Notes under the pieces: generated by a model
Told to the model about the DNA's origin: nothing
Database searches by the model: none
What the model saw: the letters and a program-made list of their open reading frames with translations, nothing else
DNA from: Gammaproteobacteria bacterium HGW-Gammaproteobacteria-11
Lineage (GTDB): Bacteria; Pseudomonadota; Gammaproteobacteria; Pseudomonadales; Pseudomonadaceae
DNA length: 64,000 bases
Direction: 5' to 3'
Assembly: GCA_002840055.1 (NCBI GenBank)
Contig: PGZJ01000004.1
Location: 233,366-297,365 of the forward strand
Part shown: piece after piece, positions 47,524 to 56,165 of the stretch
How positions within the stretch are numbered: the first letter of the stretch is position 1
Layout: each line of letters starts with the position of its first letter
Position numbers and translations under genes: made by a program

Positions 47524-48282
47524 ATGTACCGTGCTCGCATCATTCCCTGTTTACTCGTTCGTGGTAACGGTTTGGTTAAGACACGGAAGTTCAAGGATCC
47601 TGTGTACATAGGGGATCCAGTCAACGCCATGCGTATTTTCAGTGACAAGGAAGTCGATGAAATCGTGGTGCTGGATATAGATGCAACGCGCGAAGGCCGC
47701 GAGCCCAACTATGCACTCATCGAAGAAATGGCAGGGGAAGCGTTTATGCCCATGGCCTATGGAGGGGGTATCCGCAACCTGGAACAAATACGCCGTCTTA
47801 TCCGCTCCGGTATTGAAAAGGTAGTAATCAATTCTGCTGCCGTTGAGTCTACGGATGTAATTCGTGAAGCCGTGGACGTTTTTGGTAGCCAGGCGGTGGT
47901 CGGTGCCGTGGACGTCAAGAAAAGCCTGCTCGGGGGATACCGGGTGGTTACACAGTCAGCAACCGTAGACTCCAAAATATCCCTTGATCAACATATCCAG
48001 AACCTGGTTTTCGCAGGGGTAGGCGAAATCTTTTTGAATAGCGTGGATCGCGACGGCACCATGACCGGGTATGACCTGCCACTCATACGAAGTATTACCC
48101 AGGCGGTGAACGTCCCTGTCGTCGCCTGTGGCGGTGCAGGCAGTGCAGAACATCTCAAGCAGGCCGTAACGGAAGCCGGTGCGGCAGCGGTGGCTGCAGG
48201 GAGTATGTTTGTTTTTCATGGTAAGCACAGAGCAGTGCTTATAAATTATCCTAAACCAGACGAGCTAAGGGGTTGTTTCTAG
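47524..48282 (+). CDS. hisF: Imidazole glycerol phosphate synthase subunit HisF, polysaccharide-locus paralogue
   Basis: This 252-residue TIM barrel begins MYRARIIPCLLVRGNGLVKTRKFKD and has DIDATREGREPNY, AYGGGIRNLEQI (about residues 79-90) and VPVVACGGAGSAEHL. The first-strand Asp of true histidine HisF (CLDV) is replaced by CLLV, as expected for the amidotransferase-partner paralogues of O-antigen loci. It starts at the base after the hisH stop, and its stop overlaps the GTG of wzy by one base. Confidence 0.93.
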   Translation: MYRARIIPCLLVRGNGLVKTRKFKDPVYIGDPVNAMRIFSDKEVDEIVVLDIDATREGREPNYALIEEMAGEAFMPMAYGGGIRNLEQIRRLIRSGIEKVVINSAAVESTDVIREAVDVFGSQAVVGAVDVKKSLLGGYRVVTQSATVDSKISLDQHIQNLVFAGVGEIFLNSVDRDGTMTGYDLPLIRSITQAVNVPVVACGGAGSAEHLKQAVTEAGAAAVAAGSMFVFHGKHRAVLINYPKPDELRGCF

Positions 48283-49571
48283 TGAGTGCTAAGACTCCTT
48301 ACTCTATTAACGAAGTGCAGAAACTAAACGATGCTGCAATTCATCAACAAGCCATTAAGTTTGTTTGGCTGCAAGCGATATTAGGGTTTTGTGCTGTTGC
48401 GACGATTCTGTTGCCAGCACATCCATCTTTGCAGACAGTGTTTAGTAAATATGATCTTCCTGCAGAGTTAATAGCCATTATTTTTTTTGCTCCTGTTATC
48501 TGCGGAGCCTTCACTAAGAGAATATCGACAGCTGGCAACCTTTCAATTGTATATTTTCTTTTCTGTTATATTGCTTGGATGTTATTCCGAAGTATTACCT
48601 CTCCTGCTCTCGGTGATGAGAACAACATTGCAAGCTTAAAGAGTGTCCTGATCTTAATTCCTCTTGCAACAATGTGTGCCTTGGTTGGCGCTAGGTATTC
48701 ACGATACTCTGCAAGGGTGGTTGGTGTTATTGGTATTATTGCATTTTTTCATTATTACGCACTTCATTTTATGGACGGGCAGCTCGGTGCTGAGGCAAGC
48801 TTTCGATCGCTTTCATCTGTATCTGGGTATGAGAACTATCAAGCCACATCCTTCTATGTTGGGATTGTTGGTGTGTTAATGGCGTCATTGGCGGCACTGT
48901 CGAGCGGGCGAATCATGTTGCTCAGCGCAGCTGGTTTGTTGTTGATGCTTTTAATAATGAGTACCATTGGAGCTCGTTCTGCGATTGTTGCGTTGATTGT
49001 AAGCGTAACGACTATTTTTATATTCGCAGGTTTAAGTAAGACCATGCGAATCTCTGTGGTTATTGGCTCGATTGTTTTTGTGGGTATATCAATCGGTTCT
49101 ATGTATGGCTACTTCAATATGGAAGTAACGCAACAATACCTTACGGTTATTGACCGTTTTACGATTTTAGCAGAAGGGGGAGACCCATCTCAACGGCTTC
49201 GTCTTTTTGCCTCAGCAATTGATATGTGGTTTTATTCGGTAAGTAATTTTCTGATCGGTGGTGGAGTAGGAGCATACCCTCTTTTTATTGGTGAGGTAGG
49301 GGGTGGTTGGTACCCTCACAACTTTATACTGGAGAGCTTTGCAGAAGGTGGGCTTATAGCGGGATTTTTCCTGATTTGTATTTTATTTAAGTTGTTTGAA
49401 AAGTTACGCGCCGTTATGCTTCAAAAATCCAGTTTTGAAAGCGTTTTTTTGGGAGCCTTAGCAGTTTACGCATTAGTCTCTTATCAATTCATGGGAGGAG
49501 TACAAACGCTTTGGACTCCGGTTTTTTTTATTGCGCTCTTTCTTTTTAGCCCGGCAAGGCAGGGAAAATGA
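48282..49571 (+). CDS. wzy: O-antigen polymerase Wzy
   Basis: This ~429-residue hydrophobic protein has about eleven membrane segments and a large periplasmic loop (about residues 285-350) holding the O-antigen ligase/polymerase pattern GGGVGAYPLFIGEVGGGWYPHN with the conserved His. A GTG start with AAGGGG upstream overlaps the hisF stop. The gene marks the start of an AT-rich stretch (to about 54.7 kb), typical of a horizontally acquired serotype-specific core. It overlaps wbpG by ATGA. Confidence 0.85.
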   Translation: MSAKTPYSINEVQKLNDAAIHQQAIKFVWLQAILGFCAVATILLPAHPSLQTVFSKYDLPAELIAIIFFAPVICGAFTKRISTAGNLSIVYFLFCYIAWMLFRSITSPALGDENNIASLKSVLILIPLATMCALVGARYSRYSARVVGVIGIIAFFHYYALHFMDGQLGAEASFRSLSSVSGYENYQATSFYVGIVGVLMASLAALSSGRIMLLSAAGLLLMLLIMSTIGARSAIVALIVSVTTIFIFAGLSKTMRISVVIGSIVFVGISIGSMYGYFNMEVTQQYLTVIDRFTILAEGGDPSQRLRLFASAIDMWFYSVSNFLIGGGVGAYPLFIGEVGGGWYPHNFILESFAEGGLIAGFFLICILFKLFEKLRAVMLQKSSFESVFLGALAVYALVSYQFMGGVQTLWTPVFFIALFLFSPARQGK

Positions 49572-50713
49572 ATCTAACAAGCTATCAATGCTGCACACAG
49601 TGTGTAATGGATACTTCAGACCCGGACATCACCTTTGACGGTAACGGTGTATGCAATCACTGTATTACTTTTGATACGGTCACGCGCTTGAACTGGTTTC
49701 CAAATGAGGAAGGAGCTCTGCGTCTGGCTACAATTGTCAAGACCGTAAAAGCGGCTGGTCGGGGTCAAGAGTATGATTGCATTCTGGGATTAAGTGGCGG
49801 GGTAGACAGTTCCTATTTGGCTCTCAAGATCTATGAGTGGGGATTACGACCCCTAGTAGTGCATGTTGATGCAGGCTGGAACAGTGAGCTTGCTGTAGCC
49901 AACATTGAAGCGCTTGTTAAGCATTGCAATTTTGACCTGCATACCCATGTTGTGGATTGGGAGGAAATGCGTGACTTGCATTTGGCCTACCTGCGCGCCG
50001 GTATTGCAAACCAAGACGTCCCTCAGGATCATATTTTCTTTGCAAGCCTCTACCACTTTGCAACCAGGAACGGTATTCGCTACATCCTTTCCGGTGGCAA
50101 CCTTGCTACAGAAGGCATATTCCCCAAAGCCTGGCATGGTAGCGCCATGGATGCGATCAACCTGAAGGCGATTCATGCCAAGTACGGTGAGCGAAAGCTC
50201 AAAAATTACAAAACCATTAGCTTTTTTCAATATTACATCTGGTACCCATTTATAAAGCGGATGCGTACCGTCAGGCCGTTAAATTACATGCCGTATGACA
50301 AAGCCAAAGCGCTAGAGGAATTGCAGCAAACCGTTGGCTATAAACCTTATGCGCGAAAGCACGGTGAATCACAATTTACTAAGCTTTTCCAAAACTATTA
50401 TCTACCTACAAAGTTCGGTTTTGATAAGCGAAGGCCTCACCTTTCAAGCTTGATTGTATCTGGGCAAATGACAAGAGACGAAGCTCTCGCAGCGCTTGAT
50501 GATCCCCTGTATCCAAAGGATGAGCTCGAAGTGGATATAACTTTTTTCTGCAAAAAATTACGGATATCAAGAGATCAGTTCGAAGATCTTCTCAAAGCAC
50601 CAATTCATAGCCATCGCGATTTTAAAACCTGGGAAGGGCGGTATAAGTTGCTAAAAAGTGCCCAGTCCGCATTCACTAAGTTTACTGGTAAAGATATCAG
50701 AGTTTATTCTTAA
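49568..50713 (+). CDS. wbpG: N-acetyl sugar amidotransferase WbpG
   Basis: This 381-residue protein has the N-terminal Cys pairs CCTQCVMDTSDPDI and CNHC (residues ~8-33) and the PP-loop ATPase motif LGLSGGVDSSY (about 73-83). It then has LSGGNLATEGIFPKAWHG (about 175-192). WbpG activates a sugar acetamido group with ATP and receives ammonia made by HisH and delivered through HisF, yielding an acetamidino group. The order hisH-hisF-wzy-wbpG differs slightly from P. aeruginosa O5, where wzy precedes wzx. Confidence 0.93.
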   Translation: MNLTSYQCCTQCVMDTSDPDITFDGNGVCNHCITFDTVTRLNWFPNEEGALRLATIVKTVKAAGRGQEYDCILGLSGGVDSSYLALKIYEWGLRPLVVHVDAGWNSELAVANIEALVKHCNFDLHTHVVDWEEMRDLHLAYLRAGIANQDVPQDHIFFASLYHFATRNGIRYILSGGNLATEGIFPKAWHGSAMDAINLKAIHAKYGERKLKNYKTISFFQYYIWYPFIKRMRTVRPLNYMPYDKAKALEELQQTVGYKPYARKHGESQFTKLFQNYYLPTKFGFDKRRPHLSSLIVSGQMTRDEALAALDDPLYPKDELEVDITFFCKKLRISRDQFEDLLKAPIHSHRDFKTWEGRYKLLKSAQSAFTKFTGKDIRVYS

Positions 50714-50863
50714 ATAGTAATTCAGTGAATTTAATTAAGCCGTTATTAAATAAATTATGTTTATTTTGAATCATAAGTGGCTAATAAATCTACAAAGAAA
50801 ATGCATGGCCATTAAAATAGTATTTTGAAGGTAATAAAGCCATTCTCATGGACTAGTTAATCA

Positions 50864-51976
50864 ATGTATAAGATTGCTCATCTAACTTCAGTACATCAGC
50901 GATACGATGCCAGGATTTTTTTCAAAGAATGCCTGTCTCTAGCTAATAACGGATATGTAGTTAATTTGATTGTTGCTGATGGCAAGGGGAGTGAAACAAA
51001 AGATAGAATAAGTATATTAGATGTGGGTGCTTCAACAGGTAGGATGGATCGAATATTAAATTCAAGTGGCCGCGTTTATAAAAAAGCGTTAGAACTTGAT
51101 GCGGATCTCTATCATTTTCATGACCCAGAGTTAATCCCAGTTGGTCTTAAGCTTAAAAAGCTTGGTTATAGGGTGGTATTTGATATACATGAAAATACCG
51201 ACATGCAAATTTTAATAAAAGAATGGATCCCTTTTTACATAAGGCGGCTAGCTTCAAGGATCTACAACATTTTTGAGGTTTTTGCATGTAGAAAATTTGA
51301 TGCTTTAATTGTTCCTCAAGTTTCAATGCAAAAAAAATTCTGCCAATTTTCACGATGTGAACTAGTTGCAAATTTTCCGAACGGCTTGATTGGGTCTTGT
51401 GAGCGGAAAAGACATAATAAACACAATCTTTTTTATGCCGGCGGTCTTTCAAAGGCGCGCGGTCTGCACAATATGCTGGACTTAATCGTTGCTTTAAACG
51501 AGCTTGATAGTGAATATCGTCTAAAGCTTGCTGGGCCAATCAGTAAAGTTGATATGATTGATATGCAAGCACATAAGGGTTGGCATAGCGTTGACTACCT
51601 TGGTGTTTTAAACAAGGACCAGGTTTATAGTGAGTATAGAAAGAACTCAATAGGCTTGATACTGTTTAATAACGCTGGTCAATATCATATGTCTTATGCG
51701 CTGAAGTTGTTTGAGTACATGCAGTGTGGCATGACAGTGATTATGCCAAATTTTGGCGAATGGACTGAATTTAACAAAAAATTTCGTGTCGGCTACAACG
51801 TCGATGTAACGTCACCAGCTCAGACTGCTGTTTTAATCTTCTCCTTGAATGAAGAGAGACTTGCTAGCTTTGCAAATCATAATCATGCAGTTTCAAAATT
51901 ACATTTTTTATGGGCTACACAAGAAAAAACCCTGTTATCATTGTATGGAGAGTTATTAAATGATAAGAAAGTTTAA
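50864..51976 (+). CDS. Glycosyltransferase family 4
   Basis: This 370-residue GT-B enzyme has an N-terminal domain with HLTSVHQRYDARIFFKECLSLANNGY and YHFHDPELIPVG (about residues 80-91). Its C-terminal GT4 domain has LFYAGGLSKARGLHNMLDLI and a Glu motif near ALKLFEYMQCGMTVI (about 282-296). It is similar to WbpH-type enzymes, but I cannot assign linkage. A 150-bp AT-rich gap precedes it. It is strongly AT-rich with A/T third codon positions and overlaps the next gene by 17 bases. Confidence 0.85.
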   Translation: MYKIAHLTSVHQRYDARIFFKECLSLANNGYVVNLIVADGKGSETKDRISILDVGASTGRMDRILNSSGRVYKKALELDADLYHFHDPELIPVGLKLKKLGYRVVFDIHENTDMQILIKEWIPFYIRRLASRIYNIFEVFACRKFDALIVPQVSMQKKFCQFSRCELVANFPNGLIGSCERKRHNKHNLFYAGGLSKARGLHNMLDLIVALNELDSEYRLKLAGPISKVDMIDMQAHKGWHSVDYLGVLNKDQVYSEYRKNSIGLILFNNAGQYHMSYALKLFEYMQCGMTVIMPNFGEWTEFNKKFRVGYNVDVTSPAQTAVLIFSLNEERLASFANHNHAVSKLHFLWATQEKTLLSLYGELLNDKKV

Positions 51977-52598
51977 AAATGTCTTAGTGTTAGCTCCCCA
52001 TACTGATGATGGAGAATTAGGTGCGGGCGGATTCATTTCTAAGCTGGTTGAAGAGGGGGCAGAGGTAACATATGTGGCTTTTTCAACTGCTGAAGAGTCT
52101 GTGCCAGAACATCTGCCTAAAGATATTCTTAAAACCGAAGTAAGGACTGCGACCAAAAAGTTGGGCATAGATGAGGATAATCTCATCATACTAAACTATC
52201 AAGTTAGAAAACTAAGCTATCATCGGCAGGAAATTCTTGAAGACCTAATAAGGATTCGGAAAGTCAAGAATTTTGACTTGGTGCTTATGCCTTCCTTAAA
52301 AGATATTCATCAGGATCACACAACAATAGCTCAAGAGGGGGTTCGTGCTTTTAAAGGCACCACAATTTTAGGGTATGAATTAATTTGGAATAATCTTAGT
52401 TTTGATACTACATCCTTTGTGAAGCTTGATATTAAACACATCGAGGCAAAACATTCTGCCCTGCAGTGCTATACTTCTCAATCAGGCCGAGATTATATGA
52501 GTCGTGATTTCACATTCTCATTGGCAAAAGCAAGAGGTGTGCAAATCGGTGCTGATTATGCTGAGAGTTTTGAGGTGATAAGATGGGTTATAGATTAA
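51960..52598 (+). CDS. PIG-L/LmbE-family deacetylase
   Basis: This 212-residue zinc enzyme has the signature APHTDDGELG (residues ~12-21) and the later HQDH (about 120-123), the metal-binding set of PIG-L N-acetylglucosamine deacetylases. It is likely to remove an N-acetyl group from a nucleotide sugar or lipid-linked sugar. The overlap with the next LpxD-like acyltransferase (16 bases) suggests the two act in sequence to swap an acyl group. It is AT-rich like its neighbours. Confidence 0.88.
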   Translation: MIRKFKNVLVLAPHTDDGELGAGGFISKLVEEGAEVTYVAFSTAEESVPEHLPKDILKTEVRTATKKLGIDEDNLIILNYQVRKLSYHRQEILEDLIRIRKVKNFDLVLMPSLKDIHQDHTTIAQEGVRAFKGTTILGYELIWNNLSFDTTSFVKLDIKHIEAKHSALQCYTSQSGRDYMSRDFTFSLAKARGVQIGADYAESFEVIRWVID

Positions 52599-53455
52599 AC
52601 TGTTCGATTAATTTATCTGAATTAGCAACTGCTCTATCCCTGTCTTGGGAGGGGGTTGAAGTTAAAATCAAGAGTATTTCTCCATATAATTCAGTCTCAG
52701 AGTCGGATCTTACTTTCACATCTAGACTGGATGTCGTTTCATCTGGCTATGCTGTTATAACAACGCCAGATCAAATTGATTGCGATACAAAAAATATAGG
52801 TATTTTAGTTTCAGAAAGCCCGCGGCTTGCCTTTATTAAGGCCCTCGATTTTTTGGTAAGAGAAATAGGGTTTTCATCTTGGAGTCATCCAGCCATTATT
52901 GATCCTACCGCCAGCATAGGCCGAAACGTAGTTATTGAAAATGGATGTGTTGTAGGCGCAAATTCTATTATTGAGCATAATGTAGTGTTGCACTCTGGTA
53001 CACGAGTGGGTCAAAACAGCCGAATTCGCTCATGCTCGTCCATAGGTGGTGATGGCTTTGGCTTTGAAAGAATGCCAGATGGTATTCCGCTTCGGTTTCC
53101 GCACCTTGGCGGTGTTATTATTGGTAATAACGTTGAGATTGGCTCATGTACCGCGATTGCTCGTGGGACTTTGTCTGATACAATTATTGAGGATGAAGTT
53201 AAGATAGATAATCTTGTTCACATAGCGCACAACTGCTTAATTAAGAATGGTGCGTTTATCATAGCTTGTGCAGAAATTAGTGGTGGTGTTGAAATTGGTA
53301 AAAACGCTTGGGTCGCACCAAATAGTTGTACTCACCAAAAAATTAGCGTCGGTGATGGTGCGATTATTGGTTTAGGTGCTGTTGTTACCAAAAATGTTCC
53401 GTCATTTACAGTTTATGCAGGTAACCCAGCAAAAAAATTACGAGACATTGAATGA
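52583..53455 (+). CDS. LpxD-like sugar N-acyltransferase
   Basis: This 290-residue protein has an LpxD-type N-terminal domain (residues ~1-100) and a left-handed beta-helix (from DPTASIGRNVVIENGCVVGANSIIEHNV, about 110). It also has the LpxD-like GGDGFGFERMPDGIPLRFPHLG (about 155-176) and HIAHNC with the catalytic His (about 216). It ends VYAGNPAKKLRDIE rather than the C-terminal helices of housekeeping LpxD, so it is a specialised paralogue. With the PIG-L gene it likely re-acylates an amino sugar. It overlaps the next gene by ATGA. Confidence 0.87.
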   Translation: MGYRLNCSINLSELATALSLSWEGVEVKIKSISPYNSVSESDLTFTSRLDVVSSGYAVITTPDQIDCDTKNIGILVSESPRLAFIKALDFLVREIGFSSWSHPAIIDPTASIGRNVVIENGCVVGANSIIEHNVVLHSGTRVGQNSRIRSCSSIGGDGFGFERMPDGIPLRFPHLGGVIIGNNVEIGSCTAIARGTLSDTIIEDEVKIDNLVHIAHNCLIKNGAFIIACAEISGGVEIGKNAWVAPNSCTHQKISVGDGAIIGLGAVVTKNVPSFTVYAGNPAKKLRDIE

Positions 53456-54675
53456 AAACGGTTTGGATAGTAAATCAGTATTCATCAACTCTTGATACAG
53501 GTGGAGGGGGGCGGCATTTTTATCTTGGACGTGAGTTGGCCGCGCAAGGCTACAAGGTTTATATCATCAGCTCTGCCTCCCACCATCTGTTGCTTCACAA
53601 GCCAAAGCTCGAAGAGCCATTCAAAATCGAAACTATATGTGATGGTTTCTATTTTGTATGGGTCAAGATGCCAGATTACGCCCAGGCCCACAGCAAGCAA
53701 CGTGCCTTGAACTGGTTTCTTTTTCCTTGGCGTATTCGCAAGCTGGCTGGTGTTATTCCATCCAAGCCTGATGCAATTTTGTCCTCTTCACCCTCGCTCA
53801 TGGCCTTCTTGGGTGCTCAGCGATTGGCCAGAAAGTTTAAGGCGCGGCTGTTATTTGAGGTGCGAGATATCTGGCCGCTGACACTCATCAGAATCGGTGG
53901 TTATTCAGCTAGTCACCCATTTATCCGACTTATGCAATGGACTGAAGACAAGGCCTATCGTGAATCCGATGCTGTTGTTTCAAATTTAAAGAATGCTGTT
54001 GAGCATATGGTTACTCGTGGACTTGCTCGGGAAAAATTCACGTGGGTGCCCAATGGATTTTCCCTTGATGAAACTAAGCAAGCAACGCCGTTGAACCCTC
54101 TCACTGCCATGCAGTTGCCGACTAATCAATTTATTGTGGGCTACACCGGAACTCTTGGCGTAGCAAACGCTTTGGATGTGCTTATAGAGGCGGCTGAGAA
54201 ACTTAAAGATTGTCCACATATAGCTTTTGTGTTAGTTGGGCAAGGTAAAGAAAAAACGAATTTGCAATCTCAAGTTAAAGAAAAACATTTAGATAATGTT
54301 GTTTTTGTTGATCCAATACCAAAAGCTGAGGTTCACGATATCTTAAAACGTTTTGATGCCTGCTATATTGGCGCCTTGAATGATGATCTTTACCAATTTG
54401 GTATCGGGGCCAATAAAATTCCTGATTATCTTTTCTCAGCTAAACCAATTATTCATAGTTATTCAGGCGCATGTGATCCTATAGAAGAAGCAAGGGCAGG
54501 TATCACAGTGCCAGCAGAAGATTCAGAAAAATTATCTGAAGCAATATTGAAGCTTTACAGCATGACTCCAGAGCAAAGAGCGTCGATGGGATTGAATGGC
54601 CGTAAAGTTGCGCTAGAGCAGTACGAGTACAAAAAGTTGGCAGAAAAGCTAGCAGGGGTGCTTTTTAAGCCATGA
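53452..54675 (+). CDS. Glycosyltransferase family 4 (WbuB-like)
   Basis: This 407-residue GT-B enzyme has the acceptor-binding opening WIVNQYSSTLDTGGGGRHFYLGRELAAQGY (residues ~4-33) and FEVRDIWPLTL (about 139-149), both typical of WbuB/WbpJ-like transferases. The C-terminal donor site includes GYTGTLGVANALDVLIEA (about 228-245) and the E-x7-E-like EEARAGITV region. Composition is mixed: the middle part is GC-richer, the ends AT-rich. It overlaps both neighbours by ATGA. Confidence 0.88.
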   Translation: MKTVWIVNQYSSTLDTGGGGRHFYLGRELAAQGYKVYIISSASHHLLLHKPKLEEPFKIETICDGFYFVWVKMPDYAQAHSKQRALNWFLFPWRIRKLAGVIPSKPDAILSSSPSLMAFLGAQRLARKFKARLLFEVRDIWPLTLIRIGGYSASHPFIRLMQWTEDKAYRESDAVVSNLKNAVEHMVTRGLAREKFTWVPNGFSLDETKQATPLNPLTAMQLPTNQFIVGYTGTLGVANALDVLIEAAEKLKDCPHIAFVLVGQGKEKTNLQSQVKEKHLDNVVFVDPIPKAEVHDILKRFDACYIGALNDDLYQFGIGANKIPDYLFSAKPIIHSYSGACDPIEEARAGITVPAEDSEKLSEAILKLYSMTPEQRASMGLNGRKVALEQYEYKKLAEKLAGVLFKP

Positions 54676-55268
54676 TTAAACGGATTGTTGATATTTTCGC
54701 GTCTGCATTCGGATTGCTATTACTTTCCCCTTTGATCGCGGTGCTGGCCTGGCAGATCAGTCGCAAGATGGGCTCGCCGGTTCTGTTCCGACAAGTTCGT
54801 CCGGGTCTCAACGGTAAACCCTTTGAAATGATCAAGTTTCGCACCATGCGTGATGCATTGGATGCACAAGGTAACCCCTTACCCGATGCCGAGCGCATGA
54901 CGCCCTTTGGTCAGTTTTTGCGGGCCTCCAGTCTGGATGAGTTGCCCGAGCTGTGGAATGTGTTCAAGGGTGATATGAGCTTGGTTGGGCCTCGCCCGTT
55001 GTTGATGGAGTATCTGCCTTTGTACTCACCAGAGCAGGCCCGACGCCATGCGGTGCGGCCGGGCGTGACCGGTTGGGCGCAGATCAACGGACGCAATGCG
55101 CTGAGCTGGGAAGACAAGTTCAGGCTGGATGTGTGGTATGTGGATAATCAGTCGCTCTGGCTGGATATCAGGATTATGCTTTTGACCATCAAGCGCGTGC
55201 TATTGAAAGACGGGATCAATGCTGAGGGCGAGGCGACCATGTCCAAATTTACTGGTAACAAGCCATGA
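54672..55268 (+). CDS. Initiating phosphosugar transferase (PglC-like, bacterial sugar transferase)
   Basis: This 198-residue monotopic membrane enzyme has the N-terminal re-entrant helix (RIVDIFASAFGLLLLSPLIAVLA), the cationic FRTMRDA and the catalytic Asp-Glu in RASSLDELPELWNV (about residues 77-90). The later DMSLVGPRPLL and RPGVTGWAQINGRN are also present. It moves a phospho-sugar, in this PglC-type group often bacillosamine-like, onto undecaprenyl phosphate to start O-unit synthesis. GC content returns to host level here. It overlaps its neighbours by ATGA. Confidence 0.93.
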   Translation: MIKRIVDIFASAFGLLLLSPLIAVLAWQISRKMGSPVLFRQVRPGLNGKPFEMIKFRTMRDALDAQGNPLPDAERMTPFGQFLRASSLDELPELWNVFKGDMSLVGPRPLLMEYLPLYSPEQARRHAVRPGVTGWAQINGRNALSWEDKFRLDVWYVDNQSLWLDIRIMLLTIKRVLLKDGINAEGEATMSKFTGNKP

Positions 55269-55882
55269 AGCGGCTAGCCATTCTTGGTGCCAGTGGGCAT
55301 GGCAAGGTATTGGCCGATTGTGCAGAGCTGTGCGGTTGGGATGAGGTGGTTTTTTTTGATGATGCCTGGCCCGCTAAACAACATAACGGCCGCTGGCCCA
55401 TTCACGGCGATACCGAGCGTCTGTTGGGGGAGTTGTCTGGCTTTGCCGGTGTGATGGTAGCCATTGGTAATAACGCCATTCGCCTGAACAAGATCAAGAC
55501 CCTGTTGGAAGAGGGGGCACATCTGCCGGTGCTGATTCATCCGGCCGCAACGGTCAGTCGGTATGCTGTTCTGGGCCCGGGTTCTGCCGTATTTGCTGGT
55601 GCCGTAGTAAATGCCGACTGCGAGATAGGCTCGGGCGTCATCATCAATACCGGCGCGACAGTGGATCACGATTGCGTGCTGCACGACTGCGTGCATATCA
55701 GTCCTGGCGCGCATCTGGCTGGTGGCGTCACTGTTGGTGAGTTGAGTTGGGTGGGTATTGGTGCCTCGGTGATTCAGCTCGTGAGTATTGGCTGTGAGGC
55801 AACACTTGGAGCGGGTGCGGTGCTGTTGAGTAATATGCCGGATGGCGTTACTGCGGTCGGCGTTCCGGCTCAGGTGATTTAA
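55265..55882 (+). CDS. PglD-like sugar N-acetyltransferase
   Basis: This 205-residue protein has the PglD_N fold (LAILGASGHGKVLADCAELCGW) and a beta-helix with NTGATVDHDCVLHDCVHISPGAHLAGGVTVG (about residues 128-158). The His in VDHDC is the usual catalytic base. It fits acetylation of a UDP-4-amino sugar, as in the PglE-PglD-PglC bacillosamine route whose PglC-like and PglE-like genes flank it. It overlaps the PglC-like gene by ATGA. Confidence 0.9.
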   Translation: MKRLAILGASGHGKVLADCAELCGWDEVVFFDDAWPAKQHNGRWPIHGDTERLLGELSGFAGVMVAIGNNAIRLNKIKTLLEEGAHLPVLIHPAATVSRYAVLGPGSAVFAGAVVNADCEIGSGVIINTGATVDHDCVLHDCVHISPGAHLAGGVTVGELSWVGIGASVIQLVSIGCEATLGAGAVLLSNMPDGVTAVGVPAQVI

Positions 55883-55981
55883 GTTTGGGTATCTTGGGGC
55901 AGCCGTGTGTCATCTCGGCCAGTGTTGCTGCGGTTGAGAATGCTGGTTGAGGTGGAGCACTACCTGATCGTTTGCGGGTTA

Positions 55982-56010
55982 CCTTTTCGCGGCGAGGCCG
56001 CCGCTCCCAC
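55982..56010 (-). repeat. Solo classical Pseudomonas REP hairpin
   Basis: On the minus strand it reads GTGGGAGCGGCGGCC then TCGCCGCGAAAAGG, with the hairpin GCGGCG/CGCCGC. This is the classical Pseudomonas REP form (head GTAG/GTGG plus GAGCGGC palindrome). It lies in the 283-bp gap before the 56166 gene, apart from any array, and its C-type hairpin is the same kind found in arrays 4-6. Confidence 0.8.
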
Positions 56011-56165
56011 CCTGTTGGGGTTTTCTGGCAAAGGTTATGGTCTTTATCGTTATATAAGCTGAGCTGTGGTTTTACCGAGCCAGAGTATTGATCTGGCTTG
56101 GGTTTTAATTTTTCAGGGCATTGGCTGGCATAGGGCTGGCTGAGCCGCCAGTCAGGAATCTGTTG

